Shown here: positions 8,543 through 17,680 of the stretch, piece by piece
Numbering within the stretch: position 1 is the first letter of the stretch
How the letters are laid out: each line of letters starts with the position of its first letter
NCBI RefSeq assembly: GCF_025263565.1
Contig: NZ_CP079865.1
Coordinates: 3,782,001 to 3,846,000 of the forward strand
Source of the DNA: Mycobacterium sp. SMC-8
GTDB taxonomy: Bacteria; Actinomycetota; Actinomycetes; Mycobacteriales; Mycobacteriaceae
Reading direction: 5' to 3'
DNA length: 64,000 nucleotides
The notes under the pieces: generated by a model
Told to the model about the DNA's origin: nothing
Database searches by the model: none
What the model saw: the letters and a program-made list of their open reading frames with translations, nothing else
Made by a program: the position numbers and the translations under genes

Positions 8543-9316
8543 GTGCGTTCCACACCGCAGTGCTGGCTGACCGACATGGACGGCGTGCTCGTCCGCGAAG
8601 AACACGCGCTTCCGGGTGCTGCAGAATTCCTGCAGCGTCTCATCGACCGGGAGCGGCCGTTCCTGGTGCTCACCAACAATTCGATCTTCACCCCCCGGGA
8701 TCTAGCCGCCCGGCTGGTCCGCTCCGGGCTGGCCGTCCCGGAGGGCTCGATCTGGACCTCCGCGCTGGCGACCGCGGCGTTTCTGGCCGACCAGCTGCCC
8801 GGCGGCTCCGCCTACGTGATCGGGGAAGCGGGGTTGACCACGGCACTACACGAGGCGGGTTACACATTGACCGACATCTCGCCGGACTTCGTGGTGCTCG
8901 GCGAGACCCGCACCTACTCGTTCGAAGCGATCACCAAGGCCGTGCGCCTCATCCTGGGTGGTGCGCGGTTCATCGCGACCAACCCAGACGTCACCGGACC
9001 GTCGGCCGAGGGGCCGTTGCCGGCCACCGGATCGGTCGCGGCCATGATCACCAAGGCCACCGGGCGGGAACCGTATTTCGTGGGCAAGCCGAACCCGATG
9101 ATGTTCCGCAGCGCGCTGAACCGCATTGCGGCGCATTCTGAATCCACCGTGATGGTCGGGGACCGGATGGACACCGACGTGGTGGCGGGTATCGAGGCCG
9201 GGCTGGAGACCATCCTGGTGCTGACCGGGTCGACGACCATCGAGGACGTCGAGCGCTACCCGTTCCGCCCCAGCCGGGTGCTGCCGTCGATCGCCGAGGC
9301 GATCGAGTTGGTGTGA
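8543..9316 (+). CDS. HAD-IIA family phosphatase (NagD-like)
   Basis: A 257-residue HAD-superfamily hydrolase. Motif I is TDMDGVL, motif II VLTNNS, the lysine is in FVGKPNPMMF and motif IV is MVGDRMDTDVVAGIEAG. The cap between motifs II and III makes it subfamily IIA, whose members dephosphorylate nucleotides or small sugar phosphates. The substrate is not predictable here. The GTG at 8543 gives the family N-terminus RSTPQCWLTDMDG. Confidence 0.88.
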   Translation: MRSTPQCWLTDMDGVLVREEHALPGAAEFLQRLIDRERPFLVLTNNSIFTPRDLAARLVRSGLAVPEGSIWTSALATAAFLADQLPGGSAYVIGEAGLTTALHEAGYTLTDISPDFVVLGETRTYSFEAITKAVRLILGGARFIATNPDVTGPSAEGPLPATGSVAAMITKATGREPYFVGKPNPMMFRSALNRIAAHSESTVMVGDRMDTDVVAGIEAGLETILVLTGSTTIEDVERYPFRPSRVLPSIAEAIELV

Positions 9317-9340
9317 TCCGGCGCTTGCTAGCTTGAGCGG

Positions 9341-10549
9341 ATGACCGAATCAGCGCCCGACCCGGCGCGGCCGTTGGCCGGAGTACGGGTCGTCGAGATC
9401 TCGAGCTTCGTGGCAGTCCCGTTGGCGGGGATGACCCTGGCTCAGCTCGGCGCCGAGGTGCTGCGCGTCGATCCGGTCGGCGGGGCTGCGGACTACCGCC
9501 GCTGGCCGCTCACCGAATCCGGCGACAGCATCTACTGGGCCGGCCTGAACAAGGGCAAGCGGTCGCTGGCCGTGGACATGCGCTCCGAGGACGGGCAGGA
9601 ACTGGTCACCCGCCTGGTCGCCGATGCTGGCGTGTTCATCACCAATGTCGCTGGGCGGCAATGGCATTCCTACGAGACTCTGGCCAGGGTGCGCCCCGAC
9701 CTGATCCATGTCGAGGTGTCCGGGCGCCACGACGGCGGCACCGGAGTCGACTACACGGTGAACGCCGCCATCGGGTTCCCGTTGGTGACCGGTCCGGCGG
9801 AGCTGAGCACCCCGGTCAATCACGTGCTTCCGGCGTGGGACGTGAGCTGCGGTCTCTACGCGGCACTCTCGGTGCTCACTGCGTTGCGCCACCGCGACGC
9901 CACCGGGCGCGGCCAGCAGGTCAGCATCCCGCTGGAGAACGTCGCGCTGGCGACCGCGGGCAACCTCAGCCTGCTCACCGAGGCGATGATCAACGGCACC
10001 TCGCGCCAACGCATCGGCAACGCCGTCTACGGCACCTACGGGCAGAACTTCACCAGCAGCGACGGAGTCTCCTACATGGTCGTCGCGCTGACCGGCCGGC
10101 ACTTCCGTGACCTGACCTCCCTGACCGGGACCACCGAAGCCGTTGCCGCGCTCGCACATTCGCTGGGGGTCGACTTCTCCGACGAGGGTGAGCGGTACCG
10201 GCACCGGGAAGCGTTGAGCGCGTTGTTCGCCGAGTGGTTCAGCGCCCGCACCGGCGCCGAGATCGCGACCGCGCTGTCGACGACATCGGTGCTGTGGGAG
10301 CGCTACCAGACCTTCGGTGAGACCGCCGCCGATCCCCGGGTGACCCACAACCCGCTGTTCACCGAGCTCGATCAGCCGCGGGTGGGCCGTTACCTGGCGG
10401 CCGGTCTCCCGGTGTCGATCGACGGCGCCTATCCGCGCGCTGTGCCCGCCCCGGCACTCGGCGACGACACCGCCGCGGTACTGGGGGACTGGTTGGCCAT
10501 GGACCGCGGCCAGATCGACGACCTGTACGGGTCGGGCACCGTCGCGTGA
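9341..10549 (+). CDS. CaiB/BaiF family CoA-transferase (family III)
   Basis: A 402-residue family III CoA-transferase moving CoA between acyl carboxylates. It opens with PLAGVRVVEISSFVAVPLAGMTLAQLGAEVLRVDPVGG, the standard Rossmann-like start, and continues with NKGKRSLAVDMRSEDG. It is coupled by a 4-base overlap to a thioesterase gene, so the pair probably acts on one acyl-CoA pool, but the substrate is unknown. The two are related in type, not in regulation, to the CoA-transferase at 42.2 kb. Confidence 0.87.
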   Translation: MTESAPDPARPLAGVRVVEISSFVAVPLAGMTLAQLGAEVLRVDPVGGAADYRRWPLTESGDSIYWAGLNKGKRSLAVDMRSEDGQELVTRLVADAGVFITNVAGRQWHSYETLARVRPDLIHVEVSGRHDGGTGVDYTVNAAIGFPLVTGPAELSTPVNHVLPAWDVSCGLYAALSVLTALRHRDATGRGQQVSIPLENVALATAGNLSLLTEAMINGTSRQRIGNAVYGTYGQNFTSSDGVSYMVVALTGRHFRDLTSLTGTTEAVAALAHSLGVDFSDEGERYRHREALSALFAEWFSARTGAEIATALSTTSVLWERYQTFGETAADPRVTHNPLFTELDQPRVGRYLAAGLPVSIDGAYPRAVPAPALGDDTAAVLGDWLAMDRGQIDDLYGSGTVA

Positions 10550-11367
10550 GCGTGCTGCGCGAGTTGCTTGACGTCACCGCGAGCGGGCCCGACACCTGGC
10601 GGGGGCGTGCCGGCGGGCCGGCGGGAAAACGCGCCTACGGGGGACAGCTGGTGGCGCAGAGCCTCGCGGCGGCCGCCCGCACCGTGGACCCCGCGAAGGC
10701 GCCGACGGCGATGCACCTGCAGTTCCTGCGCGGCGGCGAGGCCGGTGAACCGGTCGACTACCGGGTGGCTAAGGTCCACGACGGCCGTACCGCTGCATCC
10801 CGGCGGATCGACTCCGCGCAGAACGGGCGGCTGCTCACCACGGCCACGGTGTCTTTCGCGGCCGCGCTGCCCGGTCCCGAACACGGCCGCAGGATACGGC
10901 CGGAGGTGGATCCCGGCACGCTGCCGAAGACCGGGCCGGCCGGGCCGGCGCCGTCGATGCCGCTGGACGAACTCGACCTCCGCTTCGTCGACTCCGGCAC
11001 CGGCGAGGACTTCGTCCGGCGGCTGTGGTGGCGGACCACTGTCGACCTGCCCGACGAGACGTTGCTGCACACGCTCGTCGCCGTCTACGTCACCGATGTG
11101 TACCTGATCGATCCCGCCCTGCAGGTCCACGGCCATTCGATGCGGGCGCGCACCCACCGCAGCGGCACCACCGATTCGTCGGTGTGGTTCCACCGGGAGC
11201 TGCGTGCCGACCAATGGAACCTGCTCGAGTGCCGGTCACCGGCCGCCGCGCGGGGCCGCGGCGTGGTGACCGCCAGCCTCATCGGCGCCGACGGCGTCGT
11301 CGCGGCGACCCTCGTTCAGGAGGGACTCATCGCAGAGCGGGAGCCCGCGCCGGACCCGGCCGGCTGA
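10546..11367 (+). CDS. acyl-CoA thioesterase II (TesB-like)
   Basis: A 273-residue double-hotdog thioesterase that hydrolyses acyl-CoA to free acid and CoA. Typical TesB features are GGQLVAQSLAAAARTV in the first hotdog, LHLQFLRGG-like MHLQFLRGGEAGEPVDYRV, and SVWFHRELRADQWNLLECRSPAAARGRGVVTASLI in the second. The GTG start overlaps the CoA-transferase stop by 4 bases. Its 3' end overlaps the convergent adenylation gene by 41 bases. Confidence 0.88.
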   Translation: MSVLRELLDVTASGPDTWRGRAGGPAGKRAYGGQLVAQSLAAAARTVDPAKAPTAMHLQFLRGGEAGEPVDYRVAKVHDGRTAASRRIDSAQNGRLLTTATVSFAAALPGPEHGRRIRPEVDPGTLPKTGPAGPAPSMPLDELDLRFVDSGTGEDFVRRLWWRTTVDLPDETLLHTLVAVYVTDVYLIDPALQVHGHSMRARTHRSGTTDSSVWFHRELRADQWNLLECRSPAAARGRGVVTASLIGADGVVAATLVQEGLIAEREPAPDPAG

Positions 11368-13822
11368 GTCTGCGCTCATGCCACCGCTGCCGGGCCAGGG
11401 TGACCGCCGCGGACACCGTGACACCCACGACGACCGAGGCGACGATGCCGACCAGTTCGTGGCTGCCGAACAGCGGATAGATCTGGTAGTGCGTCAGATA
11501 GGTGTACAGCGACGCTTCGGCGATGACACCGGCCACCACGGCGACACCCGATGGGCAGCGGACCGCGGGCAGCCAGATCAACAGCGCCAGACCGGTGAAC
11601 ACCAGGAACTGGCGGAGTGGGTCGTCGAAGTAGCCGATTATGCCGGCCAACAGCACCGCGGTGACGGCGGCGCGCTGCCACGCGGTGGAGGCCTTCGCGG
11701 CGGCCCATCCCGCCGCGAAGAACCAGAACGCCAACATCGTGAACCAGGCGTCTCTGGTGTCGCCGCCGAGAACGCCGTAACGCAGCAGCATTCCCAATGC
11801 CAGGAACGCCATCGCGACGGCGAATGGATGGCGGCGTTCCAGGCGGTCGGCGGCCGGTATCCAGAACAGCGCGGCCAGCGCGATCAGCGTCCACACCAGC
11901 ACTTCGACGAACCACAGCCGCCCGGCGGTCATGCTGTCGTGCGGCCCGAGGAACTTGTTGGCCAGCAACAGGTTCGACGCGTGATAGTCATCGGTGACGG
12001 CGAGCGTGAACGCCACCCACAGCATCGACGGGACCGCGACCCACGCGATCGTGGCGCGCAGGTGCCTGATGCGGGTGGTGCGTGGTAGCGGCGTCAGGCA
12101 GAACCGGCCGAAATTGTAGCCGGCGACGCCGAGGAGGATGTGCGCGCCGCCCCACAGCTCGAAAAGTTCGGCGTGCGAACCGACGATCAGCAGGATCGCC
12201 ACGGCGCGCAGCGCCACGCTGGTCTCCAGCGTGCCGGCCCACACCTGCCACCGTGGCCGTCGCGGCGCGGGCAGGTTCTGCAGTTCGCAAAGCGACAGTC
12301 GCTGCCAGTCGGCGGGCAGCCGACCGAGGGTGCGCTCCAGCCGTACCGACATGGTGACGTAGCTCAGTGAGTTGCCACCGAGATCGACGAAGCTGGCGTG
12401 GTCGTCGATCGTGTCCGGGTCGAGATGCAGTACGTCGGCGAAGAGCCGCCGCAGGTCACCGTCGTGCTGCGCCGGGCGGGGAGCGCGCGCGGTCAGGGCC
12501 CGGGCGGCGCGGTAGTCGGGCTTGCCGGTCGGCAAGGTGGGCAGTTCGCGCACGCAGGCGACGTCGACGGCGCCCGCCGGTACCCCGGCCGCGCCGGCCG
12601 CAATGCGTCGCACCTCGTCCGCGTCGTGGTCGGCGGTGGCCACCACGGCGAGGCGGTCGCCGTTGTCGGTGCACAGCGCGCGCACCCCGGCGTCGCCCAG
12701 CGTGTCCTCGAGCTGCTGGAGGTCGAGGCGCAGACCGTACATCTTCACGAACCGGCTTCTGCGGCCGATCACCTCGTACAACCCGTCGGCGCCCCGGCGG
12801 GCGATGTCACCGGTGCGCAGTGCGTCGAGTTCCGGGCCGCGGGCGAGGTCGGCCGGGTGATGGGCGTAGCCCATCATCACGTTGGCGCCCCGGTACACCA
12901 GCTCGCCGGCGCCGGGCTCGGGCCACTCGTCGACGGGTTCGAGGGCAAACGACCCACCCGGGATCGGGCGCCCGATCGCGGTGCTGCGCGTTCGGGCGAG
13001 ATCGGGGGGTAGGTAGGCCATGCGGGCCGTGGCTTCGGTGGCTCCGTACATCACGTACAGCTCCCAACCCTGCCGGTCGGCGAGGGCTGCGTATCTGCGG
13101 ACCCGCTCGGGGGCCATCCGGCCGCCGGCCTGGGTGACGTAGCGCAGATCCGGCAGGTGAAGGGACTCGAAGCCGATTCGGTCGAGCAGTTCGAAGGTGT
13201 ATGGGACGCCGGCGAAGGTGGTGCCGCGTCGGCCGTTGAACAACTCCCAGAAACAGTCGTCGGTCACCGACTTCTCGGTCAGGATCAGCGCCGCGCCGAT
13301 GAGCAGATGGCTGTGGATGACCGACAGGCCGTAGCAGTACGACATCGGCAAGGTGGTTGCGGCGCGGTCGGTTTGGCGGATCTGCAGATATTCGGCGATC
13401 GACCTGGCATTGGCGAGCAGGTTGGTGCGCGACAGCCGGACCAGCTTGGGAGAGCCGGTGCTGCCCGACGTGGACATCACCAGCGCGAGGTCGTCGTGCA
13501 GTGTATGGGCCGCCTCGGAGTGGACGTGAACGCCTGCGGTGTTCATGACCACGTCGGGCTGATAGGTGGCGATCATGTCGCTGTGGTCGCGCCCGGCGGG
13601 GACGGGCAGTACGACGTGTCCGCCCGCCAGCGCACCGAGGTAGCGGACCAGCGCGGTGACGTCGTTCCTGGTTTCCAGCAGGATCAGCCGACGACGCGGT
13701 CCCAGCGTCTGCGCGCAGTCGTCGACCCGTTGTGCGAGCTCGCGGTAGCTGAGCTGCTGGTCGACGGTGAACAGCGCGGGACGGTCACCGTGACCGCGCA
13801 GATGGTCGACCAGCCTGTCCAC
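11327..13822 (-). CDS. fused adenylate-forming enzyme, carrier protein and membrane acyltransferase
   Basis: An 831-residue three-part protein. Residues about 1-420 are an AMP-binding acyl/aminoacyl activating domain: P-loop STSGSTGSPKLVRLS, YGATEATARM, RTGDIARR and the C-terminal lysine region LPTGKPDYRA. Residues about 440-510 are a phosphopantetheine carrier domain with the attachment serine in DLGGNSLSYV. From about 530 to the end there are about ten membrane segments resembling acyltransferase family 3 (VAILLIVGSHAELFELWGG). The logic is to activate an acid, load it on the carrier and transfer it at the membrane, perhaps to a lipid or glycan. The GTG start follows a TATCTT-like -10, so it may be leaderless. 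Confidence 0.85.
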   Translation of the reverse strand: MDRLVDHLRGHGDRPALFTVDQQLSYRELAQRVDDCAQTLGPRRRLILLETRNDVTALVRYLGALAGGHVVLPVPAGRDHSDMIATYQPDVVMNTAGVHVHSEAAHTLHDDLALVMSTSGSTGSPKLVRLSRTNLLANARSIAEYLQIRQTDRAATTLPMSYCYGLSVIHSHLLIGAALILTEKSVTDDCFWELFNGRRGTTFAGVPYTFELLDRIGFESLHLPDLRYVTQAGGRMAPERVRRYAALADRQGWELYVMYGATEATARMAYLPPDLARTRSTAIGRPIPGGSFALEPVDEWPEPGAGELVYRGANVMMGYAHHPADLARGPELDALRTGDIARRGADGLYEVIGRRSRFVKMYGLRLDLQQLEDTLGDAGVRALCTDNGDRLAVVATADHDADEVRRIAAGAAGVPAGAVDVACVRELPTLPTGKPDYRAARALTARAPRPAQHDGDLRRLFADVLHLDPDTIDDHASFVDLGGNSLSYVTMSVRLERTLGRLPADWQRLSLCELQNLPAPRRPRWQVWAGTLETSVALRAVAILLIVGSHAELFELWGGAHILLGVAGYNFGRFCLTPLPRTTRIRHLRATIAWVAVPSMLWVAFTLAVTDDYHASNLLLANKFLGPHDSMTAGRLWFVEVLVWTLIALAALFWIPAADRLERRHPFAVAMAFLALGMLLRYGVLGGDTRDAWFTMLAFWFFAAGWAAAKASTAWQRAAVTAVLLAGIIGYFDDPLRQFLVFTGLALLIWLPAVRCPSGVAVVAGVIAEASLYTYLTHYQIYPLFGSHELVGIVASVVVGVTVSAAVTLARQRWHERRLSRPGPARAPALR

Positions 13823-13863
13823 CCGAGTGAAGATACCCTCACCTCACCTCGGGGCCCCAGCCG

Positions 13864-14715
13864 TCACATCCGGCTGTACCGGCTCCTGATGAAGCTGTAG
13901 ACACCGAACGCGGCGATACCCAGCGCCGCGGCGATCAGCAGTACTTTTCCGAACGGCGCCTGACCCAGCGTCTTGACCGCGGCGTCCAGGCCGGTGGCCT
14001 TGGACGGATCGGCCTGCAGGGTCGCGATCACGACGAGCAGACCGGCACCGGCCAGGACCAGACCCTTGGCCACGTATCCGGTGATGCCGATCGCGGTGAC
14101 CGCGGTGCCACCCGAGACGCGCAGGTCGTCCAGGAATTTCTCCGATACGCCCTTGTACACGTGGTAGGCGCCGACCGCGGCGACGCCGACGCCGACGGCG
14201 ATCAGCACGGCCTTGCCCCACCCGGACTGCATCAGCTGTGCGGACATACCGGCGTTCTGCTGGGTGCTGGACTGGCCGGAGCCCATCGCGTAGCGGGCGG
14301 CCGAGAACGCGATCGCGAAGTTCACCGCGGCCAGCGCCAGAGCCTTGCCCCGTTTCCATGCCGGGTTGTCGCCCCGGCGCCCGGAACTCTCACCCGGTTT
14401 GGCGCCGATCACGGCCTCCGCGACGCGCCACAACCCCAGAGCCACCAGTCCCGCCGCCGCCGCCCACAGGATGACGGTGCCGCCGGTCTGGTGGGCCAGC
14501 GTGGCTAGCGCACCGGACTGGTCGGCGTTGCCCTGAGGAGACCCGCCGCCGACGAACGCCAGCCGGGCGATGATGAAGCCGACCAGCAGGTGCAACACAC
14601 CGCTGGCGGCGAAACCCGCCCGGGCAAGATACTCGAACGCGCCGCTGTCGGTGGCGCGGTCGGCGGCGCCGTGGGCGGAGCGGTGCAGCGACGCTGCAGA
14701 AGGTCGGGTGCCCAT
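13864..14715 (-). CDS. DUF1206 family membrane protein
   Basis: A 283-residue membrane protein made of three similar two-helix units (FEYLARAGFAASGVLHLLVGFIIARLAF; WKRGKALALAAVNFAIAFSAARYAM; GYVAKGLVLAGAGLLVVIATLQADP), each with the R/K-G-x-Y/V pattern of DUF1206. The function is unknown. The start at 14715 (MGTRPSAASLHRSAHG) is preceded by GGAGGACC. Confidence 0.85.
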   Translation of the reverse strand: MGTRPSAASLHRSAHGAADRATDSGAFEYLARAGFAASGVLHLLVGFIIARLAFVGGGSPQGNADQSGALATLAHQTGGTVILWAAAAGLVALGLWRVAEAVIGAKPGESSGRRGDNPAWKRGKALALAAVNFAIAFSAARYAMGSGQSSTQQNAGMSAQLMQSGWGKAVLIAVGVGVAAVGAYHVYKGVSEKFLDDLRVSGGTAVTAIGITGYVAKGLVLAGAGLLVVIATLQADPSKATGLDAAVKTLGQAPFGKVLLIAAALGIAAFGVYSFIRSRYSRM

Positions 14716-14841
14716 CGGAGGTCCTCCTGGTCGACTGATGGTCCCGGGATCCCCCGATTTGACGCCGGTGAAACGACGTTCCCGAAGACGGGCGTCCGGC
14801 GTCAGCGGAGCGTAGCGATCGTCCGCAGAGCCCGCCGAGAG

Positions 14842-15327
14842 TCAGCGGGTGTCGTCGACTTCCAGGTCGACATCCAATGAGTCGGTGCGCACCGGGCGGT
14901 CGGCCAGTTCTTCCCGGTGGCCGAACAGGAACGGGTAGGCCAGCCCGGCGATCGCGGCGCCGATCAGAGGAGCCAGCCAGAACACCCACAACTGCGCGGG
15001 TGCGCCGTCGCCGTTGAAGAAGGCGACGCCGGTCGAGCGCGCCGGGTTGACCGAGGTGTTCGAAATCGGGATGGAAATGAGGTGGATGAGTGTGAGCGTC
15101 AGGCCGATCGCCAGTCCGGCGAATCCCTTGGGCGCGCGATCATCGGTGGCGCCGAGGATCACCAGCAGGAACATGAAGGTCAGAACGACCTCGGCGAGGA
15201 GCACCGCCCACAGTGTGTAGCCGCCGGGGGAGTGGGCGCCGTATCCGTTGGCGGCCATGTTGCCGGTCGCCGTCCAGCCGGCTCGGCCGCGCGCGACCAC
15301 GAAGATCACCAGGCCGGCGAGCAGACC
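14842..15327 (-). pseudogene. aqpZ: aquaporin Z, C-terminal fragment of a rearranged gene
   Basis: On the reverse strand this stretch encodes the second half of an aquaporin. It runs from [14 protein letters not shown] through the second NPA motif ([15 protein letters not shown]) to a normal end (VDDTR stop). The sequence that should precede GLLAGL (first half, with HFNPAVT) is missing here in this orientation. The missing parts lie just to the right on the opposite strand (15327-15610). A GTG at 15309 could start a 155-residue product, but it would lack one of the two pore half-helices and cannot form a normal channel. Confidence 0.85.
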
Positions 15328-15477
15328 TCACCGGTGTGTACGCGTTCGGCACGATCTCCGGCGGGCATTTCAACCCCGCGGTGACGCTGGGCGCAGCCCT
15401 GGCGCGACGGGTGGAATGGAGGGCACTGCCGTCCTACTGGATCGCGCAGGTTCTGGGGTATCGGGTTCGCAGGAGTG
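15327..15477 (+). pseudogene. aqpZ: aquaporin Z, middle fragments in inverted orientation
   Basis: On the + strand 15327-15458 encodes [28 protein letters not shown]...YWIAQVLG with the first NPA motif. The bases 15457-15477 that directly follow encode GIGFAGV. In intact AqpZ, GIGFAGV comes before LTGVYAF, separated by about eight residues (ALAFGLTV in E. coli) that I cannot find nearby. Both pieces are inverted relative to the C-terminal half on the other strand. Confidence 0.8.
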
Positions 15478-15484
15478 CGGCACC

Positions 15485-15610
15485 ATGCGCGATCCCACAC
15501 TTTTTCATCGTCTTGCAGCCGAGTTCATCGGAACGTTCTGGCTGGTTCTCGGTGGATGCGGCAGCGCGGTGTTCGCCGCGAAGTTCCAGAGCGACGACGG
15601 CTTCCCGTTG
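15485..15610 (+). pseudogene. aqpZ: aquaporin Z, N-terminal fragment in inverted orientation
   Basis: ATG at 15485 begins [42 protein letters not shown], the first membrane helix of AqpZ, after which homology stops abruptly at 15610. The fragment is bracketed by a perfect 7 bp inverted repeat, GGCACCA (15479-15485) and TGGTGCC (15609-15615), which could have mediated its inversion. The frame continues open into unrelated sequence for about 100 codons without recognisable content. Confidence 0.8.
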
Positions 15611-15803
15611 GTGCCACCGCATCTTCCCCAGAGACGACCTCGGTGTCACCAGCGTGACACTCGCGTGGTGGCGGCGAGCCGGATATGCCAGATCTGTCCT
15701 CTCACAGAAACTGTGGGTTCCCACAACTGTCGCATTCTGGGGATCGATTCGGGTCTGGGGATGGGTCGGCGGTTCTGTCGGCGCCATCGACAACGGTGGC
15801 TGT

Positions 15804-16169
15804 ATGACCGGAACAGAAAGCCGCGCCGAGATCGGGGCGCTGGGCGAACAGCTCGCGGTGGAGTACCTGCAGGCTTTGGGGTTGCGGGTGCTGGCGCGTA
15901 ATTGGCGCTGCCGCTACGGGGAATTGGACGTCATCGCCGCGGACGGCCGCGTGGTGGTGTTCGTCGAGGTGAAGACCCGCACCACTGAGCACTACGGCGG
16001 GGTCGCGCAGGCGGTGTCCCCGGCCAAGGTGCGCCGGTTGCGGAGACTGGCCGGGCTGTGGCTGGCCACCCAGAGCGAGCGCTGGGCTGCGGTGCGGGTC
16101 GACGTGATCACCGTGCGGGTCGGGCGCCGGCGCACCCCGGAGCTCACCCATGTGAAGGCGGTGGGGTGA
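15804..16169 (+). CDS. yraN: UPF0102/YraN family nuclease-fold protein
   Basis: A 121-residue protein with a restriction-endonuclease-like core: [50 protein letters not shown]. The GE-LD-EVK pattern is the PD-(D/E)xK-type active site. It is always next to comM and dprA in mycobacteria, suggesting a role in DNA processing or repair. Its TGA overlaps the ATG of comM by one base. Confidence 0.9.
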   Translation: MTGTESRAEIGALGEQLAVEYLQALGLRVLARNWRCRYGELDVIAADGRVVVFVEVKTRTTEHYGGVAQAVSPAKVRRLRRLAGLWLATQSERWAAVRVDVITVRVGRRRTPELTHVKAVG

Positions 16170-17680
16170 TGGGGACGCTGGGCCGGGCGTTCTCGGTGGC
16201 GGTGCGCGGGGTCGAGGGCGAGATCGTGGAGATCGAGGCTGACATCTCCTCGGGCCTGCCCGGGGTGTATCTGGTCGGTCTGGCCGACGCCGCGCTGCGG
16301 GAGTCGCGTGACCGGGTCCGCGCGGCGATCAGCAACTGCGGCTTCGAGTGGCCGATGGCGCGGCTGACGCTGGGGTTGTCACCGGCGACGTTGCCGAAGA
16401 TGGGTTCGGTCTACGACATCGCGCTGGCTGCGGCGGTGTTGTCGGCCGACCAGAAGAAGTCCTGGCCGCGGCTGGAGAAGACGGTGCTGCTCGGCGAGCT
16501 GGCATTGGACGGGCGGGTGCGCCCGATCAACGGCGTGCTGCCCGCGGTGCTGGCCGCCCAGCGACAGGGCTGGCCGGCGGCGGTGGTGCCGATGGCCAAC
16601 GTGGCCGAGGCGAGCCTCGTCGACGGAATCGAGGTGTGGGGCGTGGGCACCCTGCGGCAGCTGCACGCGTGGCTGGCCGGCACAGGGGATCTGGAGCGGC
16701 CGGTCGAGCAGATACCGCAGATGGCCGAGCAGGTGCCCGACCTCGCCGATGTGATCGGGCAGACCCAGGCGCGCTATGCGGTCGAGGTGGCCGCAGCGGG
16801 CGCTCACAACCTGTTGATGACCGGCCCGCCCGGGGTCGGGAAAACCATGCTGGCGCAGCGGCTTCCGGGACTGTTGCCGCCCCTGTCGGATGCCGAGTCA
16901 CTCGAGGTCACCGCGATCCACTCGGTGGCGGGTCTGCTGGCCGGTGACGCACCGTTGATCACCCGGCCGCCCTTTGTTGCCCCACACCACACCACCAGTG
17001 TCGCCGCGCTCGTCGGCGGCGGCTCGGGGATGGCGCGCCCCGGCGCGGTCAGTCGGGCCCACCGCGGAGTGCTGTTCCTCGACGAGTTCGCCGAGATCAA
17101 CTCGGCGGTGCTGGAGGCGCTGCGAACCCCGTTGGAGGACGGCGAGATCCGGCTGGCCCGGCGCGACGGCGTGGCGTGCTACCGCTGCCGCTTCCAGTTG
17201 GTCCTGGCCGCGAACATCTGCCCGTGCGCGCCGCCGGATCCCCGCGACTGCATCTGCGGGGTGGCCGAGAAGCGACGCTACCGCAGCAAGCTGTCCGGGC
17301 CGTTGGTCGACCGGGTGGATCTGCGGGTGGAGATGCACGCGTCGCGGGAGGGGACGTTCACCGATCAGGAAGTGGAGACGACTTCGGTTGTCCGGCAGCG
17401 TGTCTGGGCGGCACGGGCTGCGGCCGAGGACCGTTGGCGACCACACGGGATCACTACGAATGCCGAGGTCAGCGGAGCTCTGCTGCGGCGCCGGTTCCGG
17501 CTGAGCCCGCAGGCGATGAAGCCGCTGCGCGCGGCGGTGGACCGCGGAACCATGAGTATCCGCGGCATGGACCGGGCGATGCGCGTCGCGTGGACATTGT
17601 GCGATCTGGCAGGTCGCACCACACCGAACCTCGACGACGTCGCCACCGCGATGAGTTTCCGTCAGGGACGGGGGTTCTGA
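16169..17680 (+). CDS. comM: YifB/ComM family Mg-chelatase-like AAA+ ATPase
   Basis: A 503-residue AAA+ helicase-type ATPase; ComM homologues promote branch migration during DNA integration. The N-terminal ChlI-type domain (GRAFSVAVRGVEGEIVEIEADISSGLPGVYLVGLADAALRESRDRVRAAI) is followed by Walker A TGPPGVGKT, Walker B GVLFLDEFAE and a C-terminal Mg-chelatase domain. A four-cysteine-like insert (CPCAPPDPRDCICG) is normal for the family. Start codons further upstream give non-homologous sequence, so 16169 is chosen. The stop overlaps the dprA start. Confidence 0.94.
   Translation: MGTLGRAFSVAVRGVEGEIVEIEADISSGLPGVYLVGLADAALRESRDRVRAAISNCGFEWPMARLTLGLSPATLPKMGSVYDIALAAAVLSADQKKSWPRLEKTVLLGELALDGRVRPINGVLPAVLAAQRQGWPAAVVPMANVAEASLVDGIEVWGVGTLRQLHAWLAGTGDLERPVEQIPQMAEQVPDLADVIGQTQARYAVEVAAAGAHNLLMTGPPGVGKTMLAQRLPGLLPPLSDAESLEVTAIHSVAGLLAGDAPLITRPPFVAPHHTTSVAALVGGGSGMARPGAVSRAHRGVLFLDEFAEINSAVLEALRTPLEDGEIRLARRDGVACYRCRFQLVLAANICPCAPPDPRDCICGVAEKRRYRSKLSGPLVDRVDLRVEMHASREGTFTDQEVETTSVVRQRVWAARAAAEDRWRPHGITTNAEVSGALLRRRFRLSPQAMKPLRAAVDRGTMSIRGMDRAMRVAWTLCDLAGRTTPNLDDVATAMSFRQGRGF

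Noticed and set aside
14760..14805. Inverted repeat GACGCCGG...CCGGCGTC before the aquaporin remnant as terminator
   Set aside because: The arms are short and about 25 bases apart with no supporting context; too weak to list as a feature.
15611..15803. Open + strand frame after the aquaporin N-terminal fragment
   Set aside because: The translation has no recognisable content; it is flank read in the wrong orientation after the rearrangement.
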